DNA from: an uncultured Lachnospiraceae bacterium
GTDB taxonomy: Bacteria; Bacillota; Clostridia; Lachnospirales; Lachnospiraceae
DNA length: 60,495 nt
Assembly (NCBI GenBank): GCA_944381615.1
Contig: CALWLT010000014.1
Span: 1-60,495, forward strand
Reading direction: 5' to 3'
The number at the start of each line of letters is the position of its first letter. The first letter of the stretch is position 1. Made by a program: the position numbers and the translations under genes. The notes beneath the pieces are model-generated. The model did not search any database. It was not told the origin of the DNA and saw only the letters and a list, made by a program, of their open reading frames with translations. Of the stretch, positions 45,446-54,888 are shown piece after piece.

Positions 45446-45705
45446 ATGGTAAGCATGTCGGATTTAGATTGTCCGACAGCTTGCACAAGGGGGAAAGCCC
45501 TTTTTAAAATTTTGCCTTCAAAAATGGAATACATTCCGCGATATGGAATTAAGGCAAAGAACATTTTGCTTTATAATTTTTTCACAAAGTTTCGGGAAAA
45601 GACGGGCCGATGGCAGTCTTTTTGCGGAATTTTGCGGCTGGAGCGCGGGCGGTTCCGGGGAGGCGTAAGCTTAAAAGGCGAATATCAAAGGAGGTGCAAT
45701 GCACA
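45446..45705 (+). promoter_or_regulatory. structured 260-nt leader of the gcd cluster
   Basis: Three successive foldable elements. First, aagc-a-tgtcgga / tccgaca-gctt (45451-45482). Second, a short aaggg/ccctt stem followed by T (45487-45505). Third, tttgcctt / aaggcaaa (45511-45518 with 45551-45558) enclosing attcc / ggaat, for which an alternative ggaat partner exists at 45526-45530. Competing pairings suggest a regulated leader, but I recognise no riboswitch class. A perfect aggaggt lies at its end. Confidence 0.45.
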
Positions 45706-46002
45706 ATGTGGACTGAACCAACGATGCCTTTCGGGACGTCATTCATCGTTTCTCTGATGGGAATGATGGTTGTGTTCCTGGCCCTGATTGTCCTGGCTCT
45801 GGCGGTTATGCTGATTTCCAAGCTCCTGCGCACGTTTCTTGGCGGGTCCGAGAAGCCGGCGGCAGCGGCGGCGGCGCCCGCACCGGCTGTATCGGATGAG
45901 GCGGACAAGGAACTTCTCGCGGTTCTGATGGCAACCATCGGCGAGGATCTGGGGCTGCCGGCAAATCAGTTCCGGATCGTGAGTGTGAAAGAAATCGGAT
46001 GA
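45706..46002 (+). CDS. gcdD: sodium-pumping decarboxylase gamma/delta subunit (OadG family)
   Basis: 98 aa. One N-terminal membrane helix (IVSLMGMMVVFLALIVLALAVMLI), an Ala/Pro-rich linker, and a C-terminal segment (ADKELLAVLMATIGEDLG) typical of OadG/GcdD. It tethers the soluble carboxyltransferase to the membrane beta subunit in glutaconyl-CoA decarboxylase. The ATG at 45706 is 11 nt from aggagg. A closer ATG at 45699 opens only a five-codon frame. Confidence 0.85.
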   Translation: MWTEPTMPFGTSFIVSLMGMMVVFLALIVLALAVMLISKLLRTFLGGSEKPAAAAAAPAPAVSDEADKELLAVLMATIGEDLGLPANQFRIVSVKEIG

Positions 46003-46049
46003 CGTGAATCAGGAATGAAGGAAAACAGGAAAGGAAGGTTAAGGCGGCA

Positions 46050-46523
46050 ATGAAATATAAAGCTACCCTGAATGGAAAACAGTATGAAGTAGAACTGGAG
46101 CGCGTGAACAAGTATGAGCCGATTCCCAGATACGGGATGGAAGCGGCGCCTGCAGCGGCTCCTGCTCCGGCGGCGGCGCCCGCACCTGCGGCGGCCCCGG
46201 CCCCGGCCCCGGCGGCAGCGCCTGCACCGGCTCCGGCCCCCGCGCCTGCGCCCGCACCGGCTCCGGCGCCCGCACCGGCTCCCGCTCCTGCAGCGGCTCC
46301 CGCAGCGGGAAGCACGACGATTGAGGCGCCCATGCCCGGCAAGATCCTGAACATCAAAGTAGCGCCGGGACAGGCTGTGAAGTACGGCGAGACGGTTGTT
46401 GTGATGGAAGCGATGAAGATGGAGACGGAGATTGTGGCCCCGGCGGACGGAACGGTCGCCCAGGTGCTGGTCAAGTCCGGCGATTCGGTTGACACCGGCG
46501 CAGCGCTGGTAACGCTTGGCTGA
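46050..46523 (+). CDS. gcdC: biotin carboxyl carrier subunit, single biotinyl domain
   Basis: 157 aa. N-terminal MKYKATLNGKQYEVELERV cap, a flexible Ala/Pro linker from about 32 to 85 ((AP)n and AAAP repeats), then a biotinyl domain with APMPGKILNIKVAPGQ and the biotin site EAMKMET; the biotinylated residue is Lys123. It carries CO2 from GcdA to the membrane GcdB. The long (AP) arm allows the biotin to swing between sites. Confidence 0.92.
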   Translation: MKYKATLNGKQYEVELERVNKYEPIPRYGMEAAPAAAPAPAAAPAPAAAPAPAPAAAPAPAPAPAPAPAPAPAPAPAPAPAAAPAAGSTTIEAPMPGKILNIKVAPGQAVKYGETVVVMEAMKMETEIVAPADGTVAQVLVKSGDSVDTGAALVTLG

Positions 46524-46563
46524 GACAGATACCGGAAATGAATCGAAAGGATGTAAATGGATT

Positions 46564-47385
46564 ATGAAGTATATTGCTACGATCAATGGAAAAAGATATG
46601 AAGTTGAGGTAGAGAAGCTGGAGGCTTACAAATCCCTGGATCGCAACGGCGTGGCAGCTCCGGCGGTTCCGGTTCTGGCAGCGGCACCGGCCCCGGCCCG
46701 CGCGGCGGCTCCGGCTCCGGCAGCCGCACCGGCCCCGGCTCCGGCGGCGGCCCCTGCGCCCGCAGCGGCCCCGGCCCCGGCGGCAGCACCTGCACCCGCA
46801 GCCGGCGCTTCTACGGTAGAGGCGCCCATGCCCGGCAAGATCCTGAAGGTTCTGGTAACACCGGGACAGGCTGTAAAGTACGGCGAGACGGTCATCGTAA
46901 TGGAAGCGATGAAGATGGAGACGGAGGTTGTGGCTCCGGCAGACGGCGTGATCGGCCAGGTATTTGTGAAGGAAGGCGAGTCGGTTGACACCGGCGCCGC
47001 TCTGGTATCGATCGGGGCAGCGGCGGCAGCAGCACCGGCTCCCGCGCCTGCACCGGCTCCCGCGCCTGCGCCCGCACCGGCACCGGCCCCCGCGCCCGCA
47101 CCGGCTCCTGCACCCGCACCTGCACCGGCCCCCGCGCCTGCGCCCGCACCGGCTCCCGCTCCTTCCGCAGGGGGAACCAATGTGGAAGCGCCCATGCCCG
47201 GCAAGATCCTGAATGTCAAGGTGGCTCCGGGACAGGCTGTGAAGTACGGCGAGACGGTCATCGTGATGGAAGCGATGAAGATGGAGACGGAGATTGTCGC
47301 GCCGGCAGACGGAACGGTAGGACAGGTCTTTGTGAAATCGGGAGATACGGTAGATACAGGAGCTGCCTTAGTTTCCCTCAACTAA
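46564..47385 (+). CDS. gcdC: biotin carboxyl carrier subunit with two biotinyl domains
   Basis: 273 aa. Same N-terminal cap as the preceding protein (MKYIATINGKRYEVEVEKL), first Ala/Pro linker, first biotinyl domain (EAMKMET, Lys117), second long (AP)n linker (about 153-205), second biotinyl domain (EAMKMET, Lys239). The second domain is nearly identical to that of the upstream gene, pointing to duplication and fusion or gene conversion. Two-carrier gene sets are known in Clostridium symbiosum and Fusobacterium, but tandem biotin domains in one chain are less usual. Start at 46564; longer upstream frames read through the intergenic region. Confidence 0.9.
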   Translation: MKYIATINGKRYEVEVEKLEAYKSLDRNGVAAPAVPVLAAAPAPARAAAPAPAAAPAPAPAAAPAPAAAPAPAAAPAPAAGASTVEAPMPGKILKVLVTPGQAVKYGETVIVMEAMKMETEVVAPADGVIGQVFVKEGESVDTGAALVSIGAAAAAAPAPAPAPAPAPAPAPAPAPAPAPAPAPAPAPAPAPAPAPAPAPSAGGTNVEAPMPGKILNVKVAPGQAVKYGETVIVMEAMKMETEIVAPADGTVGQVFVKSGDTVDTGAALVSLN

Positions 47386-47397
47386 GGAGGTAAAGTA

Positions 47398-48537
47398 ATG
47401 AACTTTTTCGAGATTCTGAGCGAACTTCTCGCGCAGTCCGGGTTTGCCGCACTGACCTGGAGAAACTGCGTCATGTTCGTGATTTCCTTTATTCTTTTAT
47501 ACCTGGCGATCAAGAAGCAGTTTGAGCCGCTTCTGCTTCTTCCGATTGCGTTCGGCATGTTTCTTGCCAACCTGCCGCTGGCGGGCCTGATGACGGAGAC
47601 GGAGCCGTGGTATGAGCAGGGCGTTCTGCGCATCATCTACGGCGGCGTGAAGTCCAGCCTGTTCCCCTGCCTGATCTTCATGGCGGTCGGCGCGATGACG
47701 GACTTCGGTCCCCTGATTGCCAACCCGGTCAGCCTGCTTCTGGGAGCGGCGGCCCAGTTCGGTATTTATGTGGCCTTTATGCTGGCGAACGCGACGGGGC
47801 TTTTTACGCCCGGCGAAGCCGCTGCCATCGGTATCATCGGCGGCGCGGACGGCCCGACGGCTATCTATGTCGCTAATAACCTGGCGCCGGATCTGGTCGC
47901 GCCCATCGCAGTGGCGGCCTATTCCTACATGGCTCTGATCCCGCTGATTCAGCCGCCGATCATGAAGCTTCTGACCACCAAGAAGGAGCGCCTGTGCGTG
48001 ATGAAGCAGCTGCGCAAGGTCAGCAAGGTAGAGAAAGTTGTGTTCCCCGTATTCGTGGTTCTGTTCTGCTCCCTGCTTCTTCCGTCGGTCGCCCCGCTTC
48101 TGGGTATGCTGATGCTGGGCAACCTGTTCCGTGAGGCGGGTGTGGTAGAGCGTCTTTCGGATACGGCGCAGAACGCGCTGTGCAACATCGTAACCATTAT
48201 GCTTGGCACCACGGTCGGCGCGACGGCGGACGGCGAACTGTTCCTGCGCGTGCAGACGATCGCCATCATCGCCATGGGCCTTCTGGCCTTTGCCTTCGCG
48301 ACGGTCGGCGGCGTGCTCCTGGGCAAGCTCCTCTACTATATTACGGGCGGCAAGATCAACCCGCTGATCGGCTCTGCCGGCGTGTCGGCCGTTCCGATGG
48401 CAGCCCGTGTTTCCCAGACGGTCGGCTCCAAGGAGAACCCGACCAACTTCCTCCTGATGCACGCCATGGGCCCGAACGTGGCCGGCGTAATCGGATCCGC
48501 CGTGGCGGCCGGCTTCTTCATGCTGGTGTTCGGCTAA
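47398..48537 (+). CDS. gcdB: glutaconyl-CoA decarboxylase beta subunit (sodium pump)
   Basis: 379 aa, very hydrophobic, about nine or more membrane segments. Family motifs [42 protein letters not shown] (with the Asp implicated in sodium transport) and [22 protein letters not shown] [16 protein letters not shown], then [26 protein letters not shown] end. It decarboxylates carboxybiotin and exports sodium ions. It starts 12 bp after the biotin carrier, with aaggagg. Confidence 0.94.
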   Translation: MNFFEILSELLAQSGFAALTWRNCVMFVISFILLYLAIKKQFEPLLLLPIAFGMFLANLPLAGLMTETEPWYEQGVLRIIYGGVKSSLFPCLIFMAVGAMTDFGPLIANPVSLLLGAAAQFGIYVAFMLANATGLFTPGEAAAIGIIGGADGPTAIYVANNLAPDLVAPIAVAAYSYMALIPLIQPPIMKLLTTKKERLCVMKQLRKVSKVEKVVFPVFVVLFCSLLLPSVAPLLGMLMLGNLFREAGVVERLSDTAQNALCNIVTIMLGTTVGATADGELFLRVQTIAIIAMGLLAFAFATVGGVLLGKLLYYITGGKINPLIGSAGVSAVPMAARVSQTVGSKENPTNFLLMHAMGPNVAGVIGSAVAAGFFMLVFG

Positions 48538-48596
48538 GCGGCGCGGAAGCAATTTACAGGTAGTTATTGAAATTTATTATAAAAGGAGGCTTTATT

Positions 48597-49562
48597 GTGA
48601 GTAATAAAGTGTGTACATTACAAGAGGCGATTGCTAAGTATGTAGAAGACGGCGATTCGATCTCCTTCGGCGGTTTTACGACCAACAAAAAACCGATGGC
48701 GGCGGTTCGCGAGATTCTTCGTCAGGGCAAGAAAGATTTCATTGCATGGGCAGGTCCCGCGGGTTCCGACTGGGATATGCTGATCGGCGAGGACCGGGTA
48801 AAGGCGTATATCAACTGCTATACGGCTGACTCCGGCGTAACGAACGTATCCCGCCGTTTCCGCAAGAAAATCGAGGCAGGCCAGCTGGTGTACGAGGATT
48901 ATTCCCAGGATGCCATCATGCTGATGCTTCATGCAGCCTCCCTGGGCCTTCCCTTCCTTCCCGTCCGTCTGATGATCGGCTCCGGTCTGGTAGACGAGTG
49001 GGGAATCAGCAAAGAGGTAAGAAAGACCATCGACAAGCTGACGGACGACAAGTTTGTATATGTAGAGAACCCCTTTAACCCGGGCGAGAAGGTAGTCGCT
49101 CTTCCGGTTCCGCAGCTGGATACGGCCATCATCCATGTGCAGAAGGCATCTCCGGACGGCACCTGCATCCTGATGGGCGACGAATTCCATGACGTTGATA
49201 TCGTCGTTGCGGCGAAGAAGGTTATCGTAACCTGCGAGGAGCTGGTAAGCAATGAGGTAATCCGCCGTGATCCGACGCTGACCAAGATCCCCTGCTTCGC
49301 AGTGGACGCGGTATGCGAGGTTCCCTACGGCGCATATCCGACCCAGTGCTACGGCTACTATGACTATGACAACGCGTTCCTGAAAGCGTACGGCGCAGCC
49401 AGCAAGACCGAGGAAGATTTCAAGGCATTCTTAAAAGAGTATGTTTACGACGTAAAAGATCAGGCAGAATTTCTTGAGAAGATCGGTGTGAACCGTCTCC
49501 TTAAATTAAAAGTATCCGACGGATACGGATACGCGACTGATATCAGCAAGGAGGAGGATTAA
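48597..49562 (+). CDS. gctA: glutaconate CoA-transferase subunit A
   Basis: 321 aa. Closely follows the pattern I know for Acidaminococcus GctA: GDSISFGGFTTNKKPMAAV, GSDWDMLIGEDRVKAYINCYTADSGVTNVSRRF, LPFLPVRLMIGSGLVDEWGIS and NPFNPGEKVVALPVPQLD. With GctB it transfers CoA to 2-hydroxyglutarate or glutaconate. GTG start at 48597 directly follows aaggaggc; upstream codons in frame are intergenic. Confidence 0.94.
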   Translation: MSNKVCTLQEAIAKYVEDGDSISFGGFTTNKKPMAAVREILRQGKKDFIAWAGPAGSDWDMLIGEDRVKAYINCYTADSGVTNVSRRFRKKIEAGQLVYEDYSQDAIMLMLHAASLGLPFLPVRLMIGSGLVDEWGISKEVRKTIDKLTDDKFVYVENPFNPGEKVVALPVPQLDTAIIHVQKASPDGTCILMGDEFHDVDIVVAAKKVIVTCEELVSNEVIRRDPTLTKIPCFAVDAVCEVPYGAYPTQCYGYYDYDNAFLKAYGAASKTEEDFKAFLKEYVYDVKDQAEFLEKIGVNRLLKLKVSDGYGYATDISKEED

Positions 49563-49564
49563 TC

Positions 49565-50371
49565 ATGGCTGACTACACAAAGTATACCAATAAAGAGATG
49601 CAGGCGATTACGCTTGCACAGCAGATTACCAATGACAACATCGCGATCGTGGGTACGGGCCTTCCGCTGATCGGCGCGTCCGTTGCGAAGCGTTTATTCG
49701 CTCCCAAGTGCAACCTGATCGTGGAGAGCGGACTGATGGACTGCTCCCCCATCGAGGTACCGCGTTCGGTAGGCGACCTGCGTTTCATGGCGCACTGCGG
49801 CTGCCAGTGGCCCAACATCCGTTTCATCGGTTTTGAGGCGAACGAGTGGCTGCACGACAGCACCCGCCTGATCGCGTTCATCGGCGGCGCTCAGATTGAC
49901 CCCTACGGAAACGTAAACTCCACCTGCATCGGCGATTACCATGCACCGAAGACCCGTTTTACCGGTTCCGGCGGCGCGAACGGCATCGCGACCTTCTCCA
50001 ACACGATCATTATGATCCAGCATGAGAAGAGAAGATTCATGCAGAAGATTGACTACATTACCAGCCCCGGCTGGATCGACGGCCCCGGCGGACGCGAGAA
50101 GGTCGGCCTTCCGGGCAACCGCGGACCGCAGGCAGTCGTAACCGACCGCGGTATCCTCAAGTTTGACGAGAAGACCAAGAGAATGTATCTGGCCGGCTAC
50201 TATGAGACTTCCTCTCCCGAGGATATCATCGAGAACACGGGCTTTGATCTGGATGTCTCCAGAGCCGTGAAGCTGGATCCGCCGTCTCCCGAGGTAATCA
50301 AGATGATCCGCGAGGAGATCGATCCCGGCCAGGCCTTTATCCAGGTTCCGAAGGAGGAGCCGGCCAACTAA
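49565..50371 (+). CDS. gctB: glutaconate CoA-transferase subunit B
   Basis: 268 aa. The catalytic glutamate that forms the CoA thioester is Glu54 in NLIVESGLMDCSPIEVP, the same number as in the Acidaminococcus enzyme. Other blocks: VGTGLPLIGASVAKRLFAP, AFIGGAQIDPYGNVNSTCIG, GSGGANGIATFSN and VVTDRGILKFDE. It starts 2 bp after gctA. Confidence 0.95.
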   Translation: MADYTKYTNKEMQAITLAQQITNDNIAIVGTGLPLIGASVAKRLFAPKCNLIVESGLMDCSPIEVPRSVGDLRFMAHCGCQWPNIRFIGFEANEWLHDSTRLIAFIGGAQIDPYGNVNSTCIGDYHAPKTRFTGSGGANGIATFSNTIIMIQHEKRRFMQKIDYITSPGWIDGPGGREKVGLPGNRGPQAVVTDRGILKFDEKTKRMYLAGYYETSSPEDIIENTGFDLDVSRAVKLDPPSPEVIKMIREEIDPGQAFIQVPKEEPAN

Positions 50372-50424
50372 GCCGCTCCACGGGAGGCAAAAACGCCCGG
50401 AATTTTTGTGAAACCGTACATATT

Positions 50425-50452
50425 GCGGCGGGGAATCTGTTTCCCCGTCCGC
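50425..50452 (+). other. hairpin between gctB and gcdA
   Basis: gcgg-cggggaa / ttccccg-t-ccgc, 11 pairs with one bulge and a 5-nt loop, no U-tract. Probably an mRNA-stability or processing element in the polycistronic transcript. Confidence 0.5.
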
Positions 50453-50496
50453 AGTAGAAATATTTTTTCAAAGCATTTAGAAGGAGAAGAGAAGAC

Positions 50497-52263
50497 ATGA
50501 ACATGTATTCAATGCCCGGATATTTCCAGAACATGCCGACGGTCGGCAAGGAACTGGTCAATCCGAATCCGGAGAATGAGCAGGAGCTCAAGGCTGTCGA
50601 GCAGGATATTCATGAGTCCATCGAGAAAGCCCTGGCGGCCGGCATTACTTCCGAAGAGAAGCTGAACCAGCGCGGCCAGCTTTCCGCGACGCAGCGTATC
50701 AACGCGCTGATCGATCCCGGAACCTGGTGCCCGTTAAACAGCCTTTACAATCCGGACAACAATAAATTCGGCACCACCAACGTCCTCAACGGACTGGGCC
50801 GCGTAAACGGCAAGTGGGTCTATATCGTAGCTTCCGACAACAAGAAGATGGCCGGCGCATGGGTTCCCGGACAGGCGGACAACCTGCTGCGCGCTTCTGA
50901 TACGGCGAAGATGCTGCATCTGCCGCTGGTTTATCTGTTAAACTGCTCGGGCGTTGAGTTCCCGCATCAGGACAAGGTATATCCGAACCGCCGCGGCGGC
51001 GGTACGCCGTTCTTCCGCAACTCCGAGTTAAACCAGCTCGGCGTTCCGGTTATCGTCGGCATCTACGGAACCAACCCGGCCGGCGGCGGCTACCACAGCA
51101 TTTCCCCGACCATCCTGATTGCCCATAAGGACGCCAACATGGCAGTCGGCGGCGCCGGCATCCTGTCCGGTATGAACCCGAAGGGCTATGTGGATGAGGA
51201 GACGGCGGAGCAGATCATCCAGGCTCAGATTGAGAACAGCAACCATCACGTTCCGGCTCCCGGTTCCGTTCCGATTCACTATGACGAGACCGGATTCTTC
51301 CGCGAGGTATATGAGACGGATCTCGGCGTGATCGAGGGAATCAAGAAGTACATCAGCTATCTGCCGGCGTACAACCTGGAGTTCTTCCGCGTGGATACGC
51401 CCAAGGCTCCGAAGCTTCCGGCAGAGGATCTGTACAGCATCATCCCGATGAATCAGAAGCGCCCCTACGACATCTACGATGTCATCGGCCGTCTGTTTGA
51501 CAACAGCGAGTTCTGCGAGTACAAGAAGGGCTACGGCCCCGAGATGGTAACGGGACTTGCGAAGGTCAACGGACTTCTGGTCGGCGTCATCGCCAACGTT
51601 CAGGGCCTGCTGATGAACTATCCGGAGTACAAGCAGAATTCGGTCGGCATCGGCGGCAAGCTGTACCGTCAGGGCCTGATCAAGATGAATGAGTTCGTTA
51701 CGCTCTGCGCGCGTGACCGGACGCCGATCATCTGGCTGCAGGATACGACGGGTATCGATGTCGGCGACGACGCGGAGAAGGCAGAGCTTCTCGGACTGGG
51801 ACAGTCCCTGATCTACTCGATCGAGAGCTCCAAGCTTGCGTCTCTGGAGATCACGCTGCGCAAGGCCAGCGCCGCGGCCCACTATGTGCTGGGCGGCCCG
51901 CAGGGCAACAACACCAACGTATTCTCCATCGGTACCGGCGCCTGCGAGTACTACGTAATGCCGGGCGAGACCGCGGCCAACGCCATGTACTCCAGAAAGC
52001 TGGTTAAGGCGAAGAAGGCCGGCGAGCCGCTGCAGCCGATCATCGACAAGATGAACGAGATGATTCAGATGTACACGGACAAATCCCGTCCGAAGTACTG
52101 CACGCAGACTGGTATGGTAGACGAGATCGTCGATCTGACGGAGATCCGTCCCTATATCCAGGCCTTTACCGAGGCATATTATCAGAACCCGCAGTCGATC
52201 TGCCCGATGCATCAGATGCTGGCGCCCAGATCCATCCGCGAGTTTGATACCTGCGGCAAATAA
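50497..52263 (+). CDS. gcdA: glutaconyl-CoA decarboxylase alpha subunit (carboxyltransferase)
   Basis: 588 aa, the length of known GcdA. Two crotonase-fold carboxyltransferase halves: N-half GLGRVNGKWVYIVASDNKKMAG, RRGGGTPFFRNSELNQLGVP; C-half GLAKVNGLLVGVIANVQGLLMNYP, WLQDTTGIDVGDDAEKAELLGLG, VLGGPQGNNTNVFSIGTGACEYYVMPGETAANAMY. It moves the carboxyl group of glutaconyl-CoA to biotin on GcdC. Ribosome site aaggaga. Confidence 0.95.
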   Translation: MNMYSMPGYFQNMPTVGKELVNPNPENEQELKAVEQDIHESIEKALAAGITSEEKLNQRGQLSATQRINALIDPGTWCPLNSLYNPDNNKFGTTNVLNGLGRVNGKWVYIVASDNKKMAGAWVPGQADNLLRASDTAKMLHLPLVYLLNCSGVEFPHQDKVYPNRRGGGTPFFRNSELNQLGVPVIVGIYGTNPAGGGYHSISPTILIAHKDANMAVGGAGILSGMNPKGYVDEETAEQIIQAQIENSNHHVPAPGSVPIHYDETGFFREVYETDLGVIEGIKKYISYLPAYNLEFFRVDTPKAPKLPAEDLYSIIPMNQKRPYDIYDVIGRLFDNSEFCEYKKGYGPEMVTGLAKVNGLLVGVIANVQGLLMNYPEYKQNSVGIGGKLYRQGLIKMNEFVTLCARDRTPIIWLQDTTGIDVGDDAEKAELLGLGQSLIYSIESSKLASLEITLRKASAAAHYVLGGPQGNNTNVFSIGTGACEYYVMPGETAANAMYSRKLVKAKKAGEPLQPIIDKMNEMIQMYTDKSRPKYCTQTGMVDEIVDLTEIRPYIQAFTEAYYQNPQSICPMHQMLAPRSIREFDTCGK

Positions 52264-52615
52264 AACAGCAACCCGAAAACCAGGCAAGTAACCCGAAAAC
52301 GTATGCAGGAATCAAATTCTGTTCTGCGAGGAATAAGACAACTGCAGAAAACCGGAACGACAGTGTTCAAAAAAGATTGATAGGATAAAGTCTCAGACTT
52401 TGCAGGTAAATCGAGCAGGGAAGCTGGAGCCCGGCTCGATTTATCTGTATCCACCGCAGGATAAACATCTTTTTATAACTGTTGTTTCAATTAATTTATA
52501 AGTTTTTCACTGTTTTCCAGCGACTTTTGCCTGATTTTGTGGTATCATGATGGCGTAGGCGCGGCGCCCGGCGCGGGCGCGCGAGAAGAATCGGTTTGAA
52601 AGGAAAGAAGACACG
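52264..52615. other. gap between gcdA and hgdC with hairpin
   Basis: 352 bp without a gene. A 9-bp perfect stem aaatcgagc (52408-52416) / gctcgattt (52434-52442) may be a terminator or processing site, its U-tract interrupted. The following AT-rich part has TATCAT (52543-52548) but no -35 at normal distance, so a separate hgdC promoter is only possible, not shown. Confidence 0.45.
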
Positions 52616-53410
52616 ATGAGCGATATTTTTACACTGGGAATCGACGTCGGCTCGACGGCTTCCAAGTGCATTATCATGCGCAACGGGGAAGAGATTGTAG
52701 CCAAGTCACTGATCGATGTCGGCGCAGGCACCAGCGGTCCGCAGCGGGCTATCGAGGCCGTGCTGGAGGATGCAGGCATGAAGAAAGAGGATATGGCCTA
52801 CACGCTGGCTACGGGGTACGGACGCACGTCCCTGATGGATGGGATTGCCGACAAGCAGATGAGCGAGCTTTCCTGTCACGCAAAGGGCGCTTCCTTCCTG
52901 TTTCCCAACGTGCACACGGTTATTGACATCGGCGGCCAGGACGTCAAGGTTCTCCATATTGACAATGGCGCGATGACCAATTTCCAGATGAACGACAAGT
53001 GCGCGGCAGGAACGGGCCGGTTCCTGGACGTAATGGCCCGCGTGCTGGAGGTTAAGGTGGAGGATCTGGGCCGTCTCGGCGCTATGTCCAAGAAGAAGGT
53101 AGGGATCAGCTCTACCTGCACCGTCTTCGCCGAGAGCGAGGTTATCAGCCAGCTGTCCATGGGAACGGACAAGTGTGATATCATTGACGGAATCCACCGC
53201 TCGGTGGCCCACCGCGTAACGGGCCTCGCCCACCGCATCGGCGTTGTGCCGGATGTGGTCATGACGGGCGGCGTTGCCCAGAATACCGGCGTAGTCAAGG
53301 CTCTGCAGGAAGAGCTGGGATGTCCCATCAAGACTTCGCCGCTGACGCAGTATAACGGCGCGCTCGGCGCCGCCCTGCTGGCATGGCAGGCGGCCAGCCG
53401 CCGCAGATAA
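52616..53410 (+). CDS. hgdC: 2-hydroxyglutaryl-CoA dehydratase activator (component A)
   Basis: 264 aa, ASKHA-fold ATPase. Phosphate loop LGIDVGSTASKCIIM; DIGGQDVKVLHID; the two cluster-ligating cysteines Cys129 (NDKCAAGTGRFLD) and Cys168 (ISSTCTVFAESE), which would bridge one [4Fe-4S] between two subunits; VVMTGGVAQNTGVVKALQEELG. It injects one high-energy electron, driven by ATP, into the dehydratase HgdAB. Followed by hgdA after 33 bp. Confidence 0.95.
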   Translation: MSDIFTLGIDVGSTASKCIIMRNGEEIVAKSLIDVGAGTSGPQRAIEAVLEDAGMKKEDMAYTLATGYGRTSLMDGIADKQMSELSCHAKGASFLFPNVHTVIDIGGQDVKVLHIDNGAMTNFQMNDKCAAGTGRFLDVMARVLEVKVEDLGRLGAMSKKKVGISSTCTVFAESEVISQLSMGTDKCDIIDGIHRSVAHRVTGLAHRIGVVPDVVMTGGVAQNTGVVKALQEELGCPIKTSPLTQYNGALGAALLAWQAASRRR

Positions 53411-53443
53411 GGCAGAAATAATAAAGAATGGAGGATAATCATT

Positions 53444-54883
53444 ATGGCAAAGCAAGTTAGTCCCGGCGTTCTCGCCCTCCGCAAGGTAGTCGATGACGTA
53501 CATAAGGAGGCGCGTGAGGCCAAAGCGAGAGGAGAGCTGGTCGGCTGGTCCTCTTCCAAATTCCCCTGCGAGCTGGCAGCGGCGTTTGACCTGAACGTCA
53601 TGTATCCGGAGAATCAGGCCGCCGGTATCGCGGCAAACCGCTACGGCGAGATGATGTGCCAGGCAGCGGAGGATCTGGGCTACGACAACGATATCTGCGG
53701 ATATGCCCGTATCAGCCTGGCGTATGCGGCCGGCGTGCGCGTATCCCGCAAGTATGATCCGGAGACGGGCGAGTACATCATCGATCCCAGCACCGGCAAG
53801 CCCTTAAAGGATGCTGACGGCAATGTGATCATCGATGAGGCGACCGGCAAGCCGAAGAAGGATCCCAAGACGCAGACCCCGTATCTGCAGCTGGACAACA
53901 TCCACGATATCGAGGCGCTTCCGGACGGCCCCGAGAAAGAGAGACGCTGGGAGGCGATTTCCCCCATTCGTCAGATGCGGATTCCGCAGCCGGATTTCGT
54001 TCTGTGCTGCAACAACATCTGCAACTGCATGACCAAGTGGTATGAGAACATTGCCCGTATGTGCAATATCCCGCTGATCATGGTAGATATCCCCTACAAC
54101 AACGATGTTCACGTAGCGGATGAGAACGTAAAATATGTCCGCGCGCAGTTTGACCAGGCGATCAAGCAGCTGGAGGAGCTGACCGGCAAGAAGTTCGACG
54201 AGAAGAAGTTTGAACATGCCTGCGCCAACGCCAACCGCACGGCCAAGGCATGGCTGAAGGTCTGTGATTATCTGCAGTACAAACCCGCTCCCTACAGCGG
54301 ATTTGACCTGTTTAACCACATGGCGGACGTTGTTACGGCCCGTGCCCGCGTGGAGACGGCCGAGGCATTCGAGCTCCTGGCAAAGGATCTGGAAGAGGCC
54401 GTACAGAAGGGCGAGACGACCACTCCGTTCCCGGAGAAATACCGCGTTATGTTCGAGGGAATCCCCTGCTGGCCCAAGCTGCCGGCTCTGTTCAAGCCCC
54501 TGAAGGCGAACGGTGTAAACGTAACGGCCGTTGTATACGCGCCGGCGTTCGGTTTCGTTTACGACGGGCTGGATGAGATGGCCCGCGCGTACTATAAGGC
54601 TCCCAACTCTGTCTGCATCGAGCAGGGCGTTGACTGGCGTGAAGGCATCTGCCGCGACAACAAGGTAGACGGCGTGCTGGTTCACTACAACAGAAGCTGC
54701 AAACCGTGGAGCGGTTACATGGCAGAGATGCAGCGCCGCTTTACCGAGGATCTGGGCGTACCGTGCGCCGGCTTCGACGGCGACCAGGCCGATCCGCGTA
54801 ACTTCAACGCCGCCCAGTACGAGACCCGTGTACAGGGCCTGGTAGAGGCGATGGAAGCAAATAAGCAGGCAAAGGAGGCTTAA
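53444..54883 (+). CDS. hgdA: 2-hydroxyglutaryl-CoA dehydratase subunit A
   Basis: 479 aa, close to the 477 of the Acidaminococcus protein. HgdB/BcrB-type fold with cysteine-bearing blocks WSSSKFPCELAAAFDL, FVLCCNNICNCMTKWYENIA and VHYNRSCKPWSGYMAEMQRR that should hold the [4Fe-4S] cluster; an insert of Asp/Thr/Lys-Pro repeats (TGEYIIDPSTGKPLKDADG, ATGKPKKDPKTQ) near 103-145. With HgdB it dehydrates (R)-2-hydroxyglutaryl-CoA to glutaconyl-CoA by a ketyl-radical route. hgdB begins 5 bp later. Confidence 0.94.
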   Translation: MAKQVSPGVLALRKVVDDVHKEAREAKARGELVGWSSSKFPCELAAAFDLNVMYPENQAAGIAANRYGEMMCQAAEDLGYDNDICGYARISLAYAAGVRVSRKYDPETGEYIIDPSTGKPLKDADGNVIIDEATGKPKKDPKTQTPYLQLDNIHDIEALPDGPEKERRWEAISPIRQMRIPQPDFVLCCNNICNCMTKWYENIARMCNIPLIMVDIPYNNDVHVADENVKYVRAQFDQAIKQLEELTGKKFDEKKFEHACANANRTAKAWLKVCDYLQYKPAPYSGFDLFNHMADVVTARARVETAEAFELLAKDLEEAVQKGETTTPFPEKYRVMFEGIPCWPKLPALFKPLKANGVNVTAVVYAPAFGFVYDGLDEMARAYYKAPNSVCIEQGVDWREGICRDNKVDGVLVHYNRSCKPWSGYMAEMQRRFTEDLGVPCAGFDGDQADPRNFNAAQYETRVQGLVEAMEANKQAKEA

Positions 54884-54888
54884 TCACG

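Noticed and set aside
45446..45757. 103-codon frame beginning right at the gcd transcript start
   Set aside because: No ribosome site, no recognisable protein features, and it runs out of frame over the gcdD start. Better explained as a structured leader.
53220..53410. Unusual base or codon use in the hgd/gct genes as a sign of transfer
   Set aside because: The shift (more C-ending codons) is what is expected for highly expressed genes. GC content and synteny give no independent support for recent transfer.
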